Shown: positions 21,666-32,862 of the stretch, one piece after another
How positions within the stretch are numbered: the stretch's first letter is position 1
How the letters are laid out: the number at the start of each line of letters is the position of its first letter
NCBI GenBank assembly: GCA_033557465.1
Contig: CM066036.1
Location: 586,913,574 to 586,977,573, forward strand
Length of the DNA stretch: 64,000 bases
Direction of reading: 5' to 3'
Origin: Ichthyophis bannanicus
Taxonomy: Eukaryota; Chordata; Amphibia; Gymnophiona; Ichthyophiidae
Notes under the pieces: model-generated
Databases searched by the model: none
What the model was told of the DNA's origin: nothing
Seen by the model: the letters and a program-made list of their open reading frames with translations, nothing else
Made by a program: the position numbers and the translations under genes

Positions 21666-22188
21666 CACCAGCAAATCTGGTAAGAATGAGGATGGGATTG
21701 AGAGGTCAGGGGTGTTGGAGATGTACCCGGGGGGAGGTGGGATCAGGGGGTTTTCTTGATGCATTGGGGGATTGGATGGGGGGGGATTGGATGCTGGCGG
21801 GGGGGGGGGGGGACTGGATATTGGGGGGTGTCATGGGGATCAGATATTGGTAGGGGATCTTGGGTGGCCAATCGGTCAAGGGGGTGATGGGGACTTTGCT
21901 GTTACCCCTCCTGCCAGCAACACATCTTAAACTGCCCCCACATAATATGGTTTAAGCTGTATGTTTTATCCCCATATGCAGCTTTTTAGAATCGTTGCTC
22001 CTGCCAGTCATGAGGGGACAACAACGTCCAGTCCTGCATGTTCTTACACGTATTTACAAGCATATATCAAAAATTAGACTTTTCATATATAGACACATCT
22101 GGGTCTACAAACTTCTTTCATGTAACAGTGTTGTATTTTTCATTGGTATGTAAGAAGGGAATGTAACATTGTTGTAGAATGTATTGGA

Positions 22189-22382
22189 GTGGAGGAGAGT
22201 AGTCCCACAGGTGCTCCTTGTGATCTTGGGCAAGCCACTTAACCCTCCATAGCCCATGTTCCCTGTAAAATAGTTATCTCCAAGTTATAATGCCCTGTTC
22301 AATGTAATTTCAGTTTGTTCAATGTAAACCGCACTGATGCAGAATAGCGCAGTATATAAGAGAATGTAAATAAATAAATAAT
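22189..22382 (+). mobile_element. SINE with L2-type tail, head partly deleted
   Basis: GTGGAGGAG of the tRNA head is joined to TCCCACAGGTGCTCCTTGTG, then TCTTGGGCAAGCCACTTAAC, CAGTTTGTTCAATGTAAACC and AGCGCAGTATATAAG with a TAAATAAATAA tail. Compared with 32863-33152 most of the tRNA-like body is missing. It has no coding capacity. Confidence 0.75.
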
Positions 22383-23814
22383 ATTGTAGATTTGCAGTTG
22401 GTATGCAGGGAATCCATTTACTTTATTCACCTTGTTACCTAGTAATAACCCACCAAAATTTCTTCTCTTAAACTACTCTACTTTTTTGCATTCATAATGG
22501 TTTCTGAGCTTGTTTAGTGTGCGGGCTTTCCCTTGTCTTCTCCAAATGTTTTCCTTCAGGTTTTTTGTTCCTATTCATGCTAACAGACCCCACTGCACTA
22601 TTTTGCAGCATATTGGGGGTGCAATAATGAAAACTGGCTGCATTGGTTTAAACTTTGTTGGATTTGTGCCCATAATCAAAGCAAAAGTCCCTGCAGCCTT
22701 AGGCCTTGATTGCCTCGGAGAAAATTATATGCAGAGATTGCACCTGTTCTTTCTTTGTGCAAGTTTCCATTGTTTAAAATTGAGTATAGTTTTGATTATC
22801 CTTAGCTATGTCCACTTCTTCAGTATACCCTTGCTCTGTTCCCAGCACCACCTGTTCACAGCATGGGTAAAACCATGTGCCTTGCTGAAGGATGCCCCAT
22901 ACTCAGGTCCGACCCTGCCATTAGGTGTCCCCCTCGTAGGTGTTGCGAAATGGCGCGGCTCAGCATGGCAGGCGAGCAGCACTTTAATGCATAGGACCTT
23001 TCAGCACAAGCTCATACCCAAGCCCCCTGATTGGAAGTTTACATTGGGAACGGGGAGTGGTGGAACAGGCAGAGCTGAGCATAGGCCTGTGCTCGAGGGC
23101 TCGCGCTGTGCTGAGTTTCTGTAGTCTTGGCCCAGGCAGAGGTATGGTGGTGGCAGCAGCCCAGGCAGGGTGAAGGGAAACGGAGAAGAGATGCTGGGCA
23201 CAAGGGAAGGGGGAGGATAGGAAATAGGAGAGACACTGCAGGGAGAGAAAGGGAAATGCTGCACGTGGGAAGCGGAGATTCAGGATTACAGGGGTAGACA
23301 GGGGAAGGGACTATGCTGGACTACTGGGGAGGTAGGGAAGGGCATTGAACTGCACTGGGCAAAGGGGGAGGGGCACATGGCCGAAGATTCACCTGGGGGC
23401 ATCATTTTCTCTTGAGTATCTCTGCCCATACTTCTACATTTGAATAGGTTGGCCAATCATCAAAGCTGTGGTTTCTGTGGGGAGAGAGTGAAAAGAGGCC
23501 TTAGAGTTTATATCTGAAAATGAGTGGCATAACTACTTAATTAAATTAAATGAAGGACAGTCTGTGCTTGCCTTACTTTTTATTTATTTATAGTGCTGGC
23601 TCATGAGGCTGCTGTACCTGTAATTGACTGAATGTGTTATTGATTAATAGTGATGGATATATAAAGAGGAATTTGTTGCTGACTGGAACTCTAGATTCTT
23701 CAGTATTACTGTATTTCTGAATATTTTTATTGTAAGCAATTTTGTCCTTTTAACCTTGGTTTCTTACATACTTTGAAACAAATCACCATTCGAATACTTC
23801 AGCTGTGAAGGAGG
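22383..23814. other. No gene; G-rich low-complexity stretch
   Basis: The part from about 23100 to 23400 is purine-rich (GGGAAGGGGGAGG-type). Open frames on either strand are compositional and share no motif with known proteins. Confidence 0.4.
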
Positions 23815-24010
23815 TGGAAATGGCTTAGTGGTGAGAGCAATGGGCTGACAACAGCGTTCACATTCTGCTTCTGCCACTAAGGCTCCTTGCGAACTTGAGC
23901 AAGATGCGTGTTAGATCGTAAGCTCAATGGGGAAGAGACATAGTGTACCTGAGTATTTATCACCACTACAGTGTTGTGTCTGGTGGTGTTAACAAATGAA
24001 GAAGTATTAT
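23815..24010 (+). mobile_element. MIR-like tRNA-derived SINE
   Basis: The head GGTGGAAATGGCTTAGTGGT and GAGCAATGGGCTGACAACAG carries an A-box-like start; TGCGAACTTGAGCAAGATGC matches the core region. It continues through TAGATCGTAAGCTCAATGG and ends near AAATGAAGAAGTATTATTAT. The B box is degenerate. Confidence 0.6.
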
Positions 24011-24537
24011 TATAAAGAAGACTAATTTATCAAGGTGGTCGGTCTCTGCTTCATGTGCACATATCCTCTATTGCAGAAGTGGTCAGGTTGAAAGAAGATC
24101 AGCGCTTCATTGAGTCCAGTCTTCTTCTTGACAGTTCGTCAAAGAAAAAGAAAAATGAATGCTGTATATCTGTACCCAGTGGGAAAAAATTCTTTATGAT
24201 TAAGTTAGATGTAGCAACCACTTTTGCTTAGGTTCAGGGCTATCATCATTAAGTAAACCAGGCAGCTGCCTAGAGTGCCAAAATTTGGAGGGCGACCCAC
24301 TCCTGCCCTTATCCTGCTGCCACACCTCTCCTGGACCTATAGCGGTGGCAGTGATTAAACTACAGAACAGAGCCTGAATCACTATGTGCTTGTGCTGCAC
24401 TCTGTAAATTAAATGGATCACGCCCCCTTCCTCCGCACTTGGATGTCTGGACTCTGTAGGGTGGATCAGGCTGGCCTTTCAGAGAGCAGCAGCACACAGT
24501 GGTTCAAGTTCTGCTGTCATTTTTTTAAATTTATTTT

Positions 24538-24735
24538 TTAAAATTTAGTAGTGCTTATATACCGCTTTTCACTGGATCAAAGCGGCGTACATTCAGGTAC
24601 GGTATATATTTCCCTTGTCCCCGAAGGGCTCACAATCTGTTTTGTACCTGAGACAACAGACAGTTAAGTGGCTTGCCCAAGGCCACAAGGAGCACCTGTG
24701 GAACCCCCCTCCTCATTGCCACAGGCCCGGGAGAG
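24538..24735 (-). mobile_element. SINE core and tail, minus strand
   Basis: In complement it reads the core CTTGTGGCCTTGGGCAAGCC, then TTGTGAGCCCTTCGGGGACA, TACCTGAATGTACGCCGCTT and a tail ending ATATAAGCACTACTAAAT. The tRNA head is missing. Confidence 0.65.
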
Positions 24736-26499
24736 GTATGGCAGCAAGGGCAATAAGGGGGGAGGGGTAAAAAATGAGGATTCACCTAGTGCGCCTCATA
24801 TATCCTTGCACTGACTACCTAGGTATCATTTCTAACCCTTAAACAATAATGATAATTAGTTCTGTTGTACATTCCCTTGAAAGCTCTTTGCTGCTGTAAT
24901 ATAATTTCCCTACAAAAGTATATAAAAAATATATACTCCATTTGCAATGAGAAATCCAGATCTCCACCATCCTCTCATGTCTCAATGGAATGACGCATTG
25001 GTTGCATGAACATTCACTTATTTTAAATTTAAGCAAAACTCCACCTACACACCACCGGAGAAGATTACAATCAATAGTCACGATATCCCCATTAGGTCTG
25101 AGGTCAAATACCTTGGTGTGACGCTAGACTGGAAACTGAACTTCGAAACCCATATTAAGAAAGCAACTGCAACGACTTACCAAAAAGATCCTTCACAACC
25201 TCTACCCGTTATTGGACCATAATCTGTTCTGCACCGTTTGCCAAGCGATCATCATTCCTCACCTGGATTACTGTAGCTCTATACTCCAAGAACTACCAAA
25301 ATGTACACTCCTTTCACTTCAAATAGCCCAAAGCTCTGCAGCTCACATGATCTCACAAACACCTAGACAAGAGCATATCACCCTGGTCCTAAAAGAGCTA
25401 CACTGGCTGCCCATCCAAGCACTCATAAAATACAAATCAACCATGAACACATTTAAGAGCACACACAACATAACTGCTGGCTAGGTACGGTCCCTCATAC
25501 ACACATCCTCGGACAGCAGACCAAGAAGAAACCAAACCACAAACCCACTTAAAGTCTCCAAGCACAAAACATCCAGCATGCAAGAAAAAATGCCAACGCA
25601 CATTTTCCATCTACAGACCTACCCTATGGAATTCCCTTCCAAGCAGGGGCGACCCAAGGGGGCTGCGGGGCCATGTGCGGAGAGTCTGTGCGGGGCCTCA
25701 TTTGCATAAATATTTGCATAATGTTACCATACACTAACTTTTAGTAAACATGCCTCTTAATGACTGTATGGATAAAGAAAGACTAAAAGATTTCTACATT
25801 ATATAATCCAGTGCCAACCGCCAGGCACATTAGGAACTACTACAAACACTCCCCTTTTAGAACCCATAGCAAACCCGCCGTATCATAACAGCACTACCAG
25901 GACTCACAAAGCACCATACTCTATCAAAAGGCAACACTGCAAATATTAAACCAATACATTTCAGAGAATAACAATACATGACCTACTGGGGAAAGAGAAC
26001 AAGTGGCAATGTCAAATAGGAATTACATAAACAGAATACCTCAGCTCAGTTACACATGCAGAACATAGACCATCACCAAACAAGGAATCATAAGAAGACA
26101 ATTAAACTGGGAACCCCAAAAGCCAAACCTGGAATGTGCAAAAACACTGTAGAAATAAAACTATAAATTAATTTCCTCTTGTACTAAACAAAGCGCAGAC
26201 GTTAATGATGCACATTTCCCTTAGCTGACATATTCCTGTTAATAAATTCAAAATAAAGAGATTTTTCTACCTTTTGTGCATTTTTTTTTCAGTTGCAATT
26301 GTTCCAGCCACTTTCTTCTGGTTTCTTTTTGTCTTCTGCTAACTCTCCATCGTCTGTTGTCCATTTGTCCTTTCTTCTCTCTTCTAGTTTTTTTTTTCCA
26401 TTCTCTCTCTACATGTGCTTTAACATACTAATCTTTCTCCTTTTGCTCTTTCCTCATTCCTATTTCATCCACTCAAATTTTACCCCTCCATCCTCAATC

Positions 26500-27190
26500 C
26501 CCACTTAATTTCCCAGTACTCGGCCAATTGTAGATTTGTCTTCCCTCCCACACAAAATATTTTCCCCTCTCCATTTCACTCTCCCAGCTCCATCCCATTC
26601 TAATCCCCCCCAACATCAGCTCCCTTCTAGTTCCAGCCCCACCCAGCATCCACTCCCTTCTAGGCCCCTCATCAGCCCATTTCCAATCCTTTCCTAGCCA
26701 CACCATCAGCCCATTTCCAGTCCTATCCAAGTCCCTCCATCAGCTCATTTCCAATCCCAGCCCCCCATCAGCCCATTTCTAGTCCTTTCCTAGCCCCACC
26801 ATCAGCTCATGTCAAATCCTAGCTCCCCTCCACTCAGCCCATTTCTATTCCAAGCCCCCGTTCCCATCAACTATTTGCAGTTCAAGTCCCCCCTTCCACT
26901 CAACCCATTTCCAGTCCTCGCAACCCCCCAGCCCATTACCAGTCCTAGCACCCCATAGCCCATTACCAGTCCTAACCCCCTCCATCAGCCCACTTCCAGT
27001 CTTAGCCCCCCCATAGCCCATTACCAGTCCTAATCCCCCCATAGCCCATTACCAGTCCTAACCCCCTATCAGCCCACTTCCAATCCTAACCCCCTATCAG
27101 CCCACTTCCAGTCTTAGCCCCCCCATAGCCCATTTCCAGTCTTAGCCCCCCCCCCCATAGCCCATTACCAGTCCTAACCCCCCTCCCCCC
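26500..27190. repeat. C-rich minisatellite
   Basis: Imperfect tandem units of about 25-35 bp built around CATCAGCCCATTTCCAGTCC and TAGCCCC, more homogeneous toward the right where CCCATAGCCCATTACCAGTC recurs. It lies within the hAT element. Open frames across it are repeat translations. Confidence 0.8.
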
Positions 27191-27195
27191 CATCA

Positions 27196-27522
27196 GCCCA
27201 GCTAGATTTAAAAAAACACAATCCGGCTCTGGCTGCTGATGCTGCTGCTGCCGTGGCAGCGGCAGAATCGAGCGTCTCGCGGGACCTCCCTGCCTGGCAG
27301 AGTCCTTCCTGAAGCATCAGCTCCCACAGCGCGGACTTTTCAGAGCTGCGAAGGGAGTTTCCTTTTCTCGCGGCTCTGACAGCCGATGCTGAGGCAGCTG
27401 ATGGTTCAGGGAGGACTCTGCTGGGCAGGGGGGGCCCCGCGAGATGCTCGATTCTGCCGTTGCCATGGCGGCGGCGGCAGCGGCAGCAGCAGCCAGATTG
27501 TGTTTTTTAAATCTAGCTGGGC
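27196..27522. repeat. GC-rich long inverted repeat
   Basis: The left arm (27196-27330: AGCTAGATTTAAAAAAACAC, GGCAGAATCGAGCGTCTCGC, AGAGTCCTTCCTGAAGCATC) is matched in inverted orientation by the right arm (27396-27522: AGGACTCTGCTGGGC, GCGAGATGCTCGATTCTGCC, GTGTTTTTTAAATCTAGCTG). The spacer itself contains AGAGCTGCGAA and TCGCGGCTCT, a further inverted pair. It is CpG-rich compared with its surroundings and sits inside the hAT element. Confidence 0.8.
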
Positions 27523-27967
27523 TGATGCAGAATGTTTTTTGTGCGGGGCCCCCTGAAACGCGGGGTCCTGTGCAAAAAACATTCTTGCTCAATGGACGGG
27601 CCGGCCCTGCTTCCAAGCAACTTGAGAACAATAAAAGACCTGAAGTATTCGACAAGAGGCTTAAAACACACATTTTTCAAGAATTTTATGGGACAAACAG
27701 TTAATATCATTACCACACAGCCATATACCCCCTAAATATACTCAGAACTGGACCCACCATTGATTCAAACTGTAAATAGTTAACTGTATTCGGATTAACC
27801 CTACCCCCGTCTCACCTATTATTTGGACAGCTATAACTAACCACTGTTATCATGTGTTTTTACACTTGTTCCTCTTATTGTCCTATGTCAGTTGTGTTCA
27901 ATGTAAACCGCCTCGATACCTCTGGAAGGCAGTATATAAGAAATGTGAAATAAATATATAAATAAAA

Positions 27968-29108
27968 GATTTTGCCTTTAGTGCCGTGGAAGGATATGAG
28001 GTGTCCTAGGTGAATCTTCAGCCTTACCCACCCCTCCCGGAGATTTTGATAATTAAACTCAACATTCAAGATCATCAAAACACCATCCTGCAAAAATGCA
28101 TAACTGGACATTGCACTTTGAAATATGAAACTATACTTTGTATGTATGTGCGTCCGTTCTCCCTGTAGGTAAAGGAATGCACTTATGGCTCTGTGAGGAT
28201 CTGTTTTGCTTTAACTGCTGATGCTCTCTGCTGCCTCTGAGATGCTGCTCCTCTGGTCGACCACCTAGTCTTGCCTAATGGTTTAGCCGGCCCTGGCTGC
28301 CTATAGCCCTTTACCCCTCCCCATTCTCCAGTACACCATTACAGTTCATTCTGCACTTTCACTGCGCGAGAAAATATCCTTCTTGTTGCTGAAACTCATT
28401 AGCTTCCTTAAATGTGTGTGGGGTTTTATACTCTTCAAAAGCTGAAGCTTTGTGAATGACATACACAGACGTATTACTAAGACCTTGTAGGCTGTTTTAT
28501 CTGGATGTGATGATAACTTTATTGGCACAACATGTCAGGAAATTTCCAAAGCTGAGCATGAAAATAACAATAACGGAACGAGCTTCTTTTATATTTTTCC
28601 CCAAATATAGGTAGGAATGGCTGCATAAAACATCAGTGTGTGGGTGCAGGCACTTGATGTATCTCAGCACATACCAAGCTTAAACGGTACAATGACAGGA
28701 AGGAATTTCAAGTGTAAACTTGCCACTGATGAAAAATGCAAAAAGATTCTCTTTAGGATGTGGTTATAACATGCAAAAATACTGCTTTTTGTTTGCAGGA
28801 TTATATTTGACCTGGTGGCAAGTGGGTCATACCGCCATGTGGATGGTTCCTGGTTTTATCCCCTCATAGCATTCCCCTTCCTCTAGGAGGCCCATATAAT
28901 AAGCTGTGCATTATAAATGTGCACTAATATCAGCATGGCTTGTGACATACACTAAAAATAACCACTTTATATCGGATGTAGTAAATTAATGTCATGCAAA
29001 TTACTTTAGCATTAAGAAAGGTATGCAGACAGAAAAATGTGTGCCCAAAGGTGCAGTAATTGGTTCTGTTTTCTGCATTTGGTCTTTCTGCACACAGATT
29101 TTAATGGA
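27968..29108. other. No gene; possible hAT end
   Basis: Unremarkable sequence. GTTTAGCCGGCCCTG at 28281-28295 resembles the right tip of the hAT families here, but I could not find the partner end. Confidence 0.35.
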
Positions 29109-29297
29109 TTCACTGTGTCTCAGCAGTAATTGATCCCTTATCAGTGAAGGAACCAATTCCCATTCAGTATTTAAAACTGAGCATGGATTGGCTCTTTCAT
29201 TGTCAATGAAGGGGCCAGTTTCTGTTCAGTGTTGCATACTGAATGGGGACTGGTCTCTTCACTGACAAGGGACTAATCACTGCTGAGATACAGTGAA
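29109..29297. repeat. Foldback palindrome of four alternating units
   Basis: TTCACTGTGTCTCAGCAGTA at 29109 is mirrored by the complement ending at 29297. Inside, the unit TCAGTGAAGGAACCAATTCC appears in the order forward, inverted, forward, inverted. The full 189 bp can therefore fold as one hairpin about a centre near 29203 or as two smaller ones. No coding signal and no clear target duplication. Confidence 0.75.
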
Positions 29298-29764
29298 TAA
29301 ATGAATATTATTAATTGCTGGCTATACTGATACTTCATATTCAGATCCTAGCCTCTCTTTTTGCTGAACTTCGTGGACACTGGGGACTTATTTGGAGGTC
29401 AAGGGGGGGGGGCCACCTAACATGTTAATTCTTTTAAGATATTGGGATTTGGGAAGTCCACTCTGCCCTTATAAATTTTTGCTATATTAGGAGTCTGGGA
29501 GGGGGGGCTCCACGCAGCCTGCTACATTTTTGAGGAGGATATTGGGAGTTGTGGTGTCCACTCAGCCACCATGGTTTTTATTATCATATTGGGGTTGGGA
29601 AAAGGTGCAATTCTTACTCACCTGGAGAGGTAGGTGAGCAAGAAGAATGGCAAGTAAATCATTCTGGCAAATGAAACTGGCATAGCAATCTACACTAACT
29701 CTGGCACTGTACTCCACCTTGGATCAAGAGTTATAGTCCCAGGATGTAAAAAAATATACATTAA

Positions 29765-30292
29765 TGGGGTCATTCTGAGGCATGTTGTATGGGGAAGGTA
29801 GACGGGGGCGGGAAAGGGGCGGATCTGGGGCGGTGTACGTCCAGGGCCAGCGGCTTGAACGGGGAAATTATTCCACCCCTAAGATGGAATAAGTTCCCCT
29901 AGTCGGTGGGAGACAGTGGGCTGGGGACATGGTAAGAGCGGGGGTGGGGTGGGGGGGGCGCAGAGTCCATTCCCTGCAGCCCGACCCTGGCCTTAGGAGG
30001 CCAAATCAGGGGTTGGGCTGTGGGGAAACAGCTTTGGAGCAGGTAGCCGGGGATCACGGCTTTTCAATGGAGCTGTGGCTCCATTGGAAGGCCCTGACTG
30101 AGCTAGCCAGACAAGGCCTGTATGTGTAGGCCAGACTGAATTGTGGTCCCAGCCTGCACATACAGGTCTGGTCACGATTCTGATCTCGCGGGGTTAGACG
30201 TGCCCCGTGGAATGAGAATCGTGGCTCCCTCTGTGTGTCCAGTTCTGTCTGTGTGCACAGAGGGATGACCCGTCGATGTCAAAATCACACCC
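29765..30292. mobile_element. TIR MITE (Harbinger-like), 528 bp
   Basis: It starts TGGGGTCATTCTGA and ends TCAAAATCACACCC, flanked on both sides by TAA (29762-29764 and 30293-30295). The interior shares CCAGGGCCAG, TTATTCCAC...TGGAATAA and the GCATTCCCTGCAGC-type block with the larger element at 41433-42084 in the opposite orientation. A 3-bp TWA duplication with GGG-type ends points to PIF/Harbinger. No protein is encoded. Confidence 0.75.
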
Positions 30293-30295
30293 TAA

Positions 30296-30973
30296 GGCTT
30301 TAGATAAGGGTGCCAGAATCCCTGATTTTAGAGCTATGTCCCTGACTTCCCCTGGTTGTCATCCTCTTGTCCCCAATTCCAGCAATAGGGACAGGGGGGA
30401 TTGACAAAAACATTTTATTTTCAATTTAATGATTTGAATATGTAATTTCTTTTAGAATTTACATACAGTATCTTTGTCTTGCCCATTACAAGGTGTAGAT
30501 GTCCCTTTCTCTCTCTCCCCCCCCACCCACCTCCCATCTTCGGATAAGTCCCATATTTGCATATTTGCCTGCAAAAAAATCTGGTAACCTTACTTTCATG
30601 GTTTGTGCACTCCTTACGGCATTGAGAGGTAATAGCTAATGCCTTCATTACCATCGGATTCCAATAAACTGAGGCGCCATGGAGTGATACAGGGGCATTA
30701 TGATATCCTTTATTTTATTCTCTTTTTGCATCGGCCTGTACGTTTGTACCTGTCAGCTTTTTATGCTTTTTTGCAGCGCACCAATAGCACACGATTTCAG
30801 CACGGCTATGCAGAAAGGGGCTCATATGCAAATGAGCCATTTGTTAACTGTGCACAAAATGGCAGCGATAAACTCGGAGAGCAAGCCAAACACATGCGCA
30901 CAAGAAATCGGTGCTGGTTTGGCATGCTCTCCCAGAGAAATGGGCACTGCGTTGCTAATTTGCATATCAGCCC
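30296..30973. other. No gene; left flank of a large inverted repeat
   Basis: Open frames here (for example 30639-31067, plus) run into the inverted repeat and show no motif. Confidence 0.4.
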
Positions 30974-31487
30974 TGACAGGATTTTGATGGCATCGGGAAA
31001 AGCCCATGATGCCATCAAAATACTGTCGGGGGTTGGTGCCCGACAAAGTCACTCCCTGGTGGTCTAGCGGCCCCTGAATCCCCTTCTGGTATTTTTCAAA
31101 GCAGGAGTGCCACCTATGTGCTCCTGCGCTTGGTCCGCTATCTTGGAAAATGGCAGCACCTGGCTCCACATGGTGCATCCTGGGATGTGCTAGGTGAGGT
31201 CAGTCTGCCAGGATGCACCACGCAGGGCCATACGCTGCCATTTTCTAAGATGGTGGACCGAGATCATGACCACGTAGGCGGCAGTCCCACTTTGAAAGAT
31301 GCCAAGAGGGGGTTCTGGGGCCGCTAGACCACTGTTATCTTTTTTTTAAAGGGGGGGACGGTGGGATTGGGTTGCTAGACCACCAAAGAGTGACTTTCAG
31401 TCGGGCACCGGCCCCTGACAGTATTTTGATGGCATCTGGGGCTTTTCCCAATGCTGCAATCACTTCTGATGCTATCAAAATCCTGTG
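30974..31487. repeat. Large inverted repeat, 0.5 kb
   Basis: Left arm 30974-31183 and right arm 31208-31487 are imperfect inverted copies: GTGCATCCTGGG with CCAGGATGCAC at the centre, TCTTGGAAAATGGCAGC with GCTGCCATTTTCTAAGA, GGTGGTCTAGCGGCCCC with GGGGCCGCTAGACCAC, and ATTTTGATGGCATC at both tips. Each tip also holds its own small palindrome. It is probably a foldback DNA element; its true ends and duplication are not resolved. Confidence 0.7.
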
Positions 31488-31719
31488 AGAGGCACATGCT
31501 AGAGGTTTAAGCCACCTCAGACCCAAGCATGTAAAGAGTGGCACTAAAGCTGATTGCAAAATCCTCTACGCCTGTCTCTGCATGTCAGCGGAACTAACTG
31601 TGTTGGTGCTGCTGAATATCCTGGACAAAGGGATTAACATGGTTAGCAAGTCTACTAACCGTGTTAACGCCTTTAAACATTGGACCCTAGACCCTGCATG
31701 ATGTAACTGTGATAACTTT

Positions 31720-31838
31720 GCACTTGTCCATATTAAATTTCATGTGCCATTTGTGTGCCCAGTCTCCCAATTTAAGAGCATATACAGCATAACAGCTGGC
31801 AGCTTACGGTCCCTCATACACTCATCCTCGGACAGTAT
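31720..31838. mobile_element. CR1 scrap joined to L2-like scrap
   Basis: 31720-31775 (AACTTTGCACTTGTCCATAT, TTAAATTTCATGTGCCAT) matches minus-strand CR1 at 49706-49755. 31776-31838 (AAGAGCATATACAGCATAAC, TCCTCGGACAG) matches the plus-strand L2-like copy at 25453-25517. Both are isolated fragments. Confidence 0.65.
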
Positions 31839-32230
31839 TGTGTGCCTCCAGCAGATGGCAAAACGTATGGACTGGTTCAGCAATGAAATATAGATCTGAC
31901 TTGCCTTGGCCACTTTATGGTGCAGAGACCTTGGATCGAGTCATGTAGGGCCCAATTGCTCAGAGCATGGGTACATCCATGTCTCCTGGAGCACACAACT
32001 GCCCTGTGTTCATGCTGTTCCCTACAGGTTCTGCTCTGAATAAAGTAATTTCAATTAAAAAAAGAAAAACATCTTTCTCAGCTGGGCCTTCTCAGGCCTG
32101 TGTGGGCATCTGCGGCCTCCCTCATAGGGTTTTGCTGGTTAGCCCGACAGCCTTGGGGATTCTCTTTTCAGGACTCCTGTTTTGCCAGGGCTCTTTGGCT
32201 TTTCCAGTGCAGTTTCTTTTTATTTTTCCT

Positions 32231-32500
32231 TTTTATTTATTTATTTAAATATCTTTTCTATACCACGCTCTTTAAAATCAGTGTGGGTTACAGGCAAACA
32301 AAAATCTGTATAGTGCGGTAGAAACCTGCCACTGTACGTTACAATGAACAAGTGATGTAGTTTGGGATTAACATGGGTAACTATATACAGACTGGGCACT
32401 CAGATCACAAACAGTACTGACCAGAGTATTTACAAGAATAGATAGCTATATACATGTTGTTTACAGTTAATACAGTTGTGCTAGTGGTGTTGTATCAGTG
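32231..32500 (-). mobile_element. L2-type 3' UTR fragment, minus strand
   Basis: TTATTTATTTATTTAAATAT, then TATACCACGCTCTTTAAAATC and GTGTGGGTTACA match the complement of the L2-type tail (compare 54870-54912). The inner boundary is approximate. Confidence 0.5.
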
Positions 32501-32862
32501 TGTGCAGGGGCACTGTCCAGGTGGTTGGGTATGTCTGGTTGTGGTTTTTTATTTTGCCATGCTTCTCAGCCATGTGGCCTGAAGCAGCCTGTGTCCCCTA
32601 ATGTGTGTGTGTGTGTGCTTTCTTGGCTGCAGTTGATGTTTGCATCCATTGGGGGTATGATGCTTAGGGCACTTCTTGGTTAGCATTCTGAGACCTCATG
32701 AGAGGTCTGGGATCTGATGCTGGACCTGCCACTCTTTTGCTTTTTGTTTTCACCATTGAGCTCCACGCTCACTTCAAGTGGGCCTGGTGAAATTGGAGCA
32801 CTAGCTTGGGGGCCTGATTCCTGGTGGCCCTGAAGGGATCCTTTAGGACCCTAGGGGCCCCA

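Larger units (their letters stand above)
25644..27609. mobile_element. hAT-like element, 1,966 bp, non-autonomous
   Basis: The ends are CAGGGGCGACC (left) and CCGGCCCTG (right), flanked by a perfect 8-bp duplication CTTCCAAG (25636-25643 and 27610-27617). The host LINE confirms the boundaries. No transposase is visible. The interior holds a fragment resembling the 4-kb TIR family end (TTTTAGTAAACATGCCTC, about 25738), a C-rich minisatellite (26500-27190) and a GC-rich inverted repeat (27196-27522). Confidence 0.85.
25030..27967 (+). mobile_element. L2-like LINE 3' part, split by a hAT element
   Basis: The first part (25030-25643) encodes the end of an L2-like RT: KYLGVTLDWKLNFE, IIPHLDYCSSIL, LHWLPIQALIKYKS and RPRRNQTTNP, with stops and a frameshift. 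It is cut at AATTCCCTTCCAAG by the hAT element 25644-27609. It resumes at 27618 with the KTHIFQEFYGTN block and the 3' UTR, ending CAATGTAAACCGCCTCGATA and an AAATAAATATATAAATAAAA tail. The two halves abut exactly once the insertion and one 8-bp copy are removed. Confidence 0.85.

Noticed and set aside
22905..23400. hAT element starting CAGGTCCGACCCTG
   Set aside because: I could find neither a matching right end nor an 8-bp duplication.
26293..27190. Open frames on both strands in the C-rich region
   Set aside because: They translate a minisatellite, giving repetitive Pro/Ser or Gly/Trp peptides.
27317..27704. Possible exon or CpG-island promoter (poly-Ala frames near 27444-27673)
   Set aside because: The sequence is a long inverted repeat inside a hAT element with defined boundaries. 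The Ala run is a by-product of the GCC/GCA repeat in the arm.
30639..31067. 142-codon plus-strand open frame
   Set aside because: No motif, and its 3' half lies in the large inverted repeat at 30974-31487.
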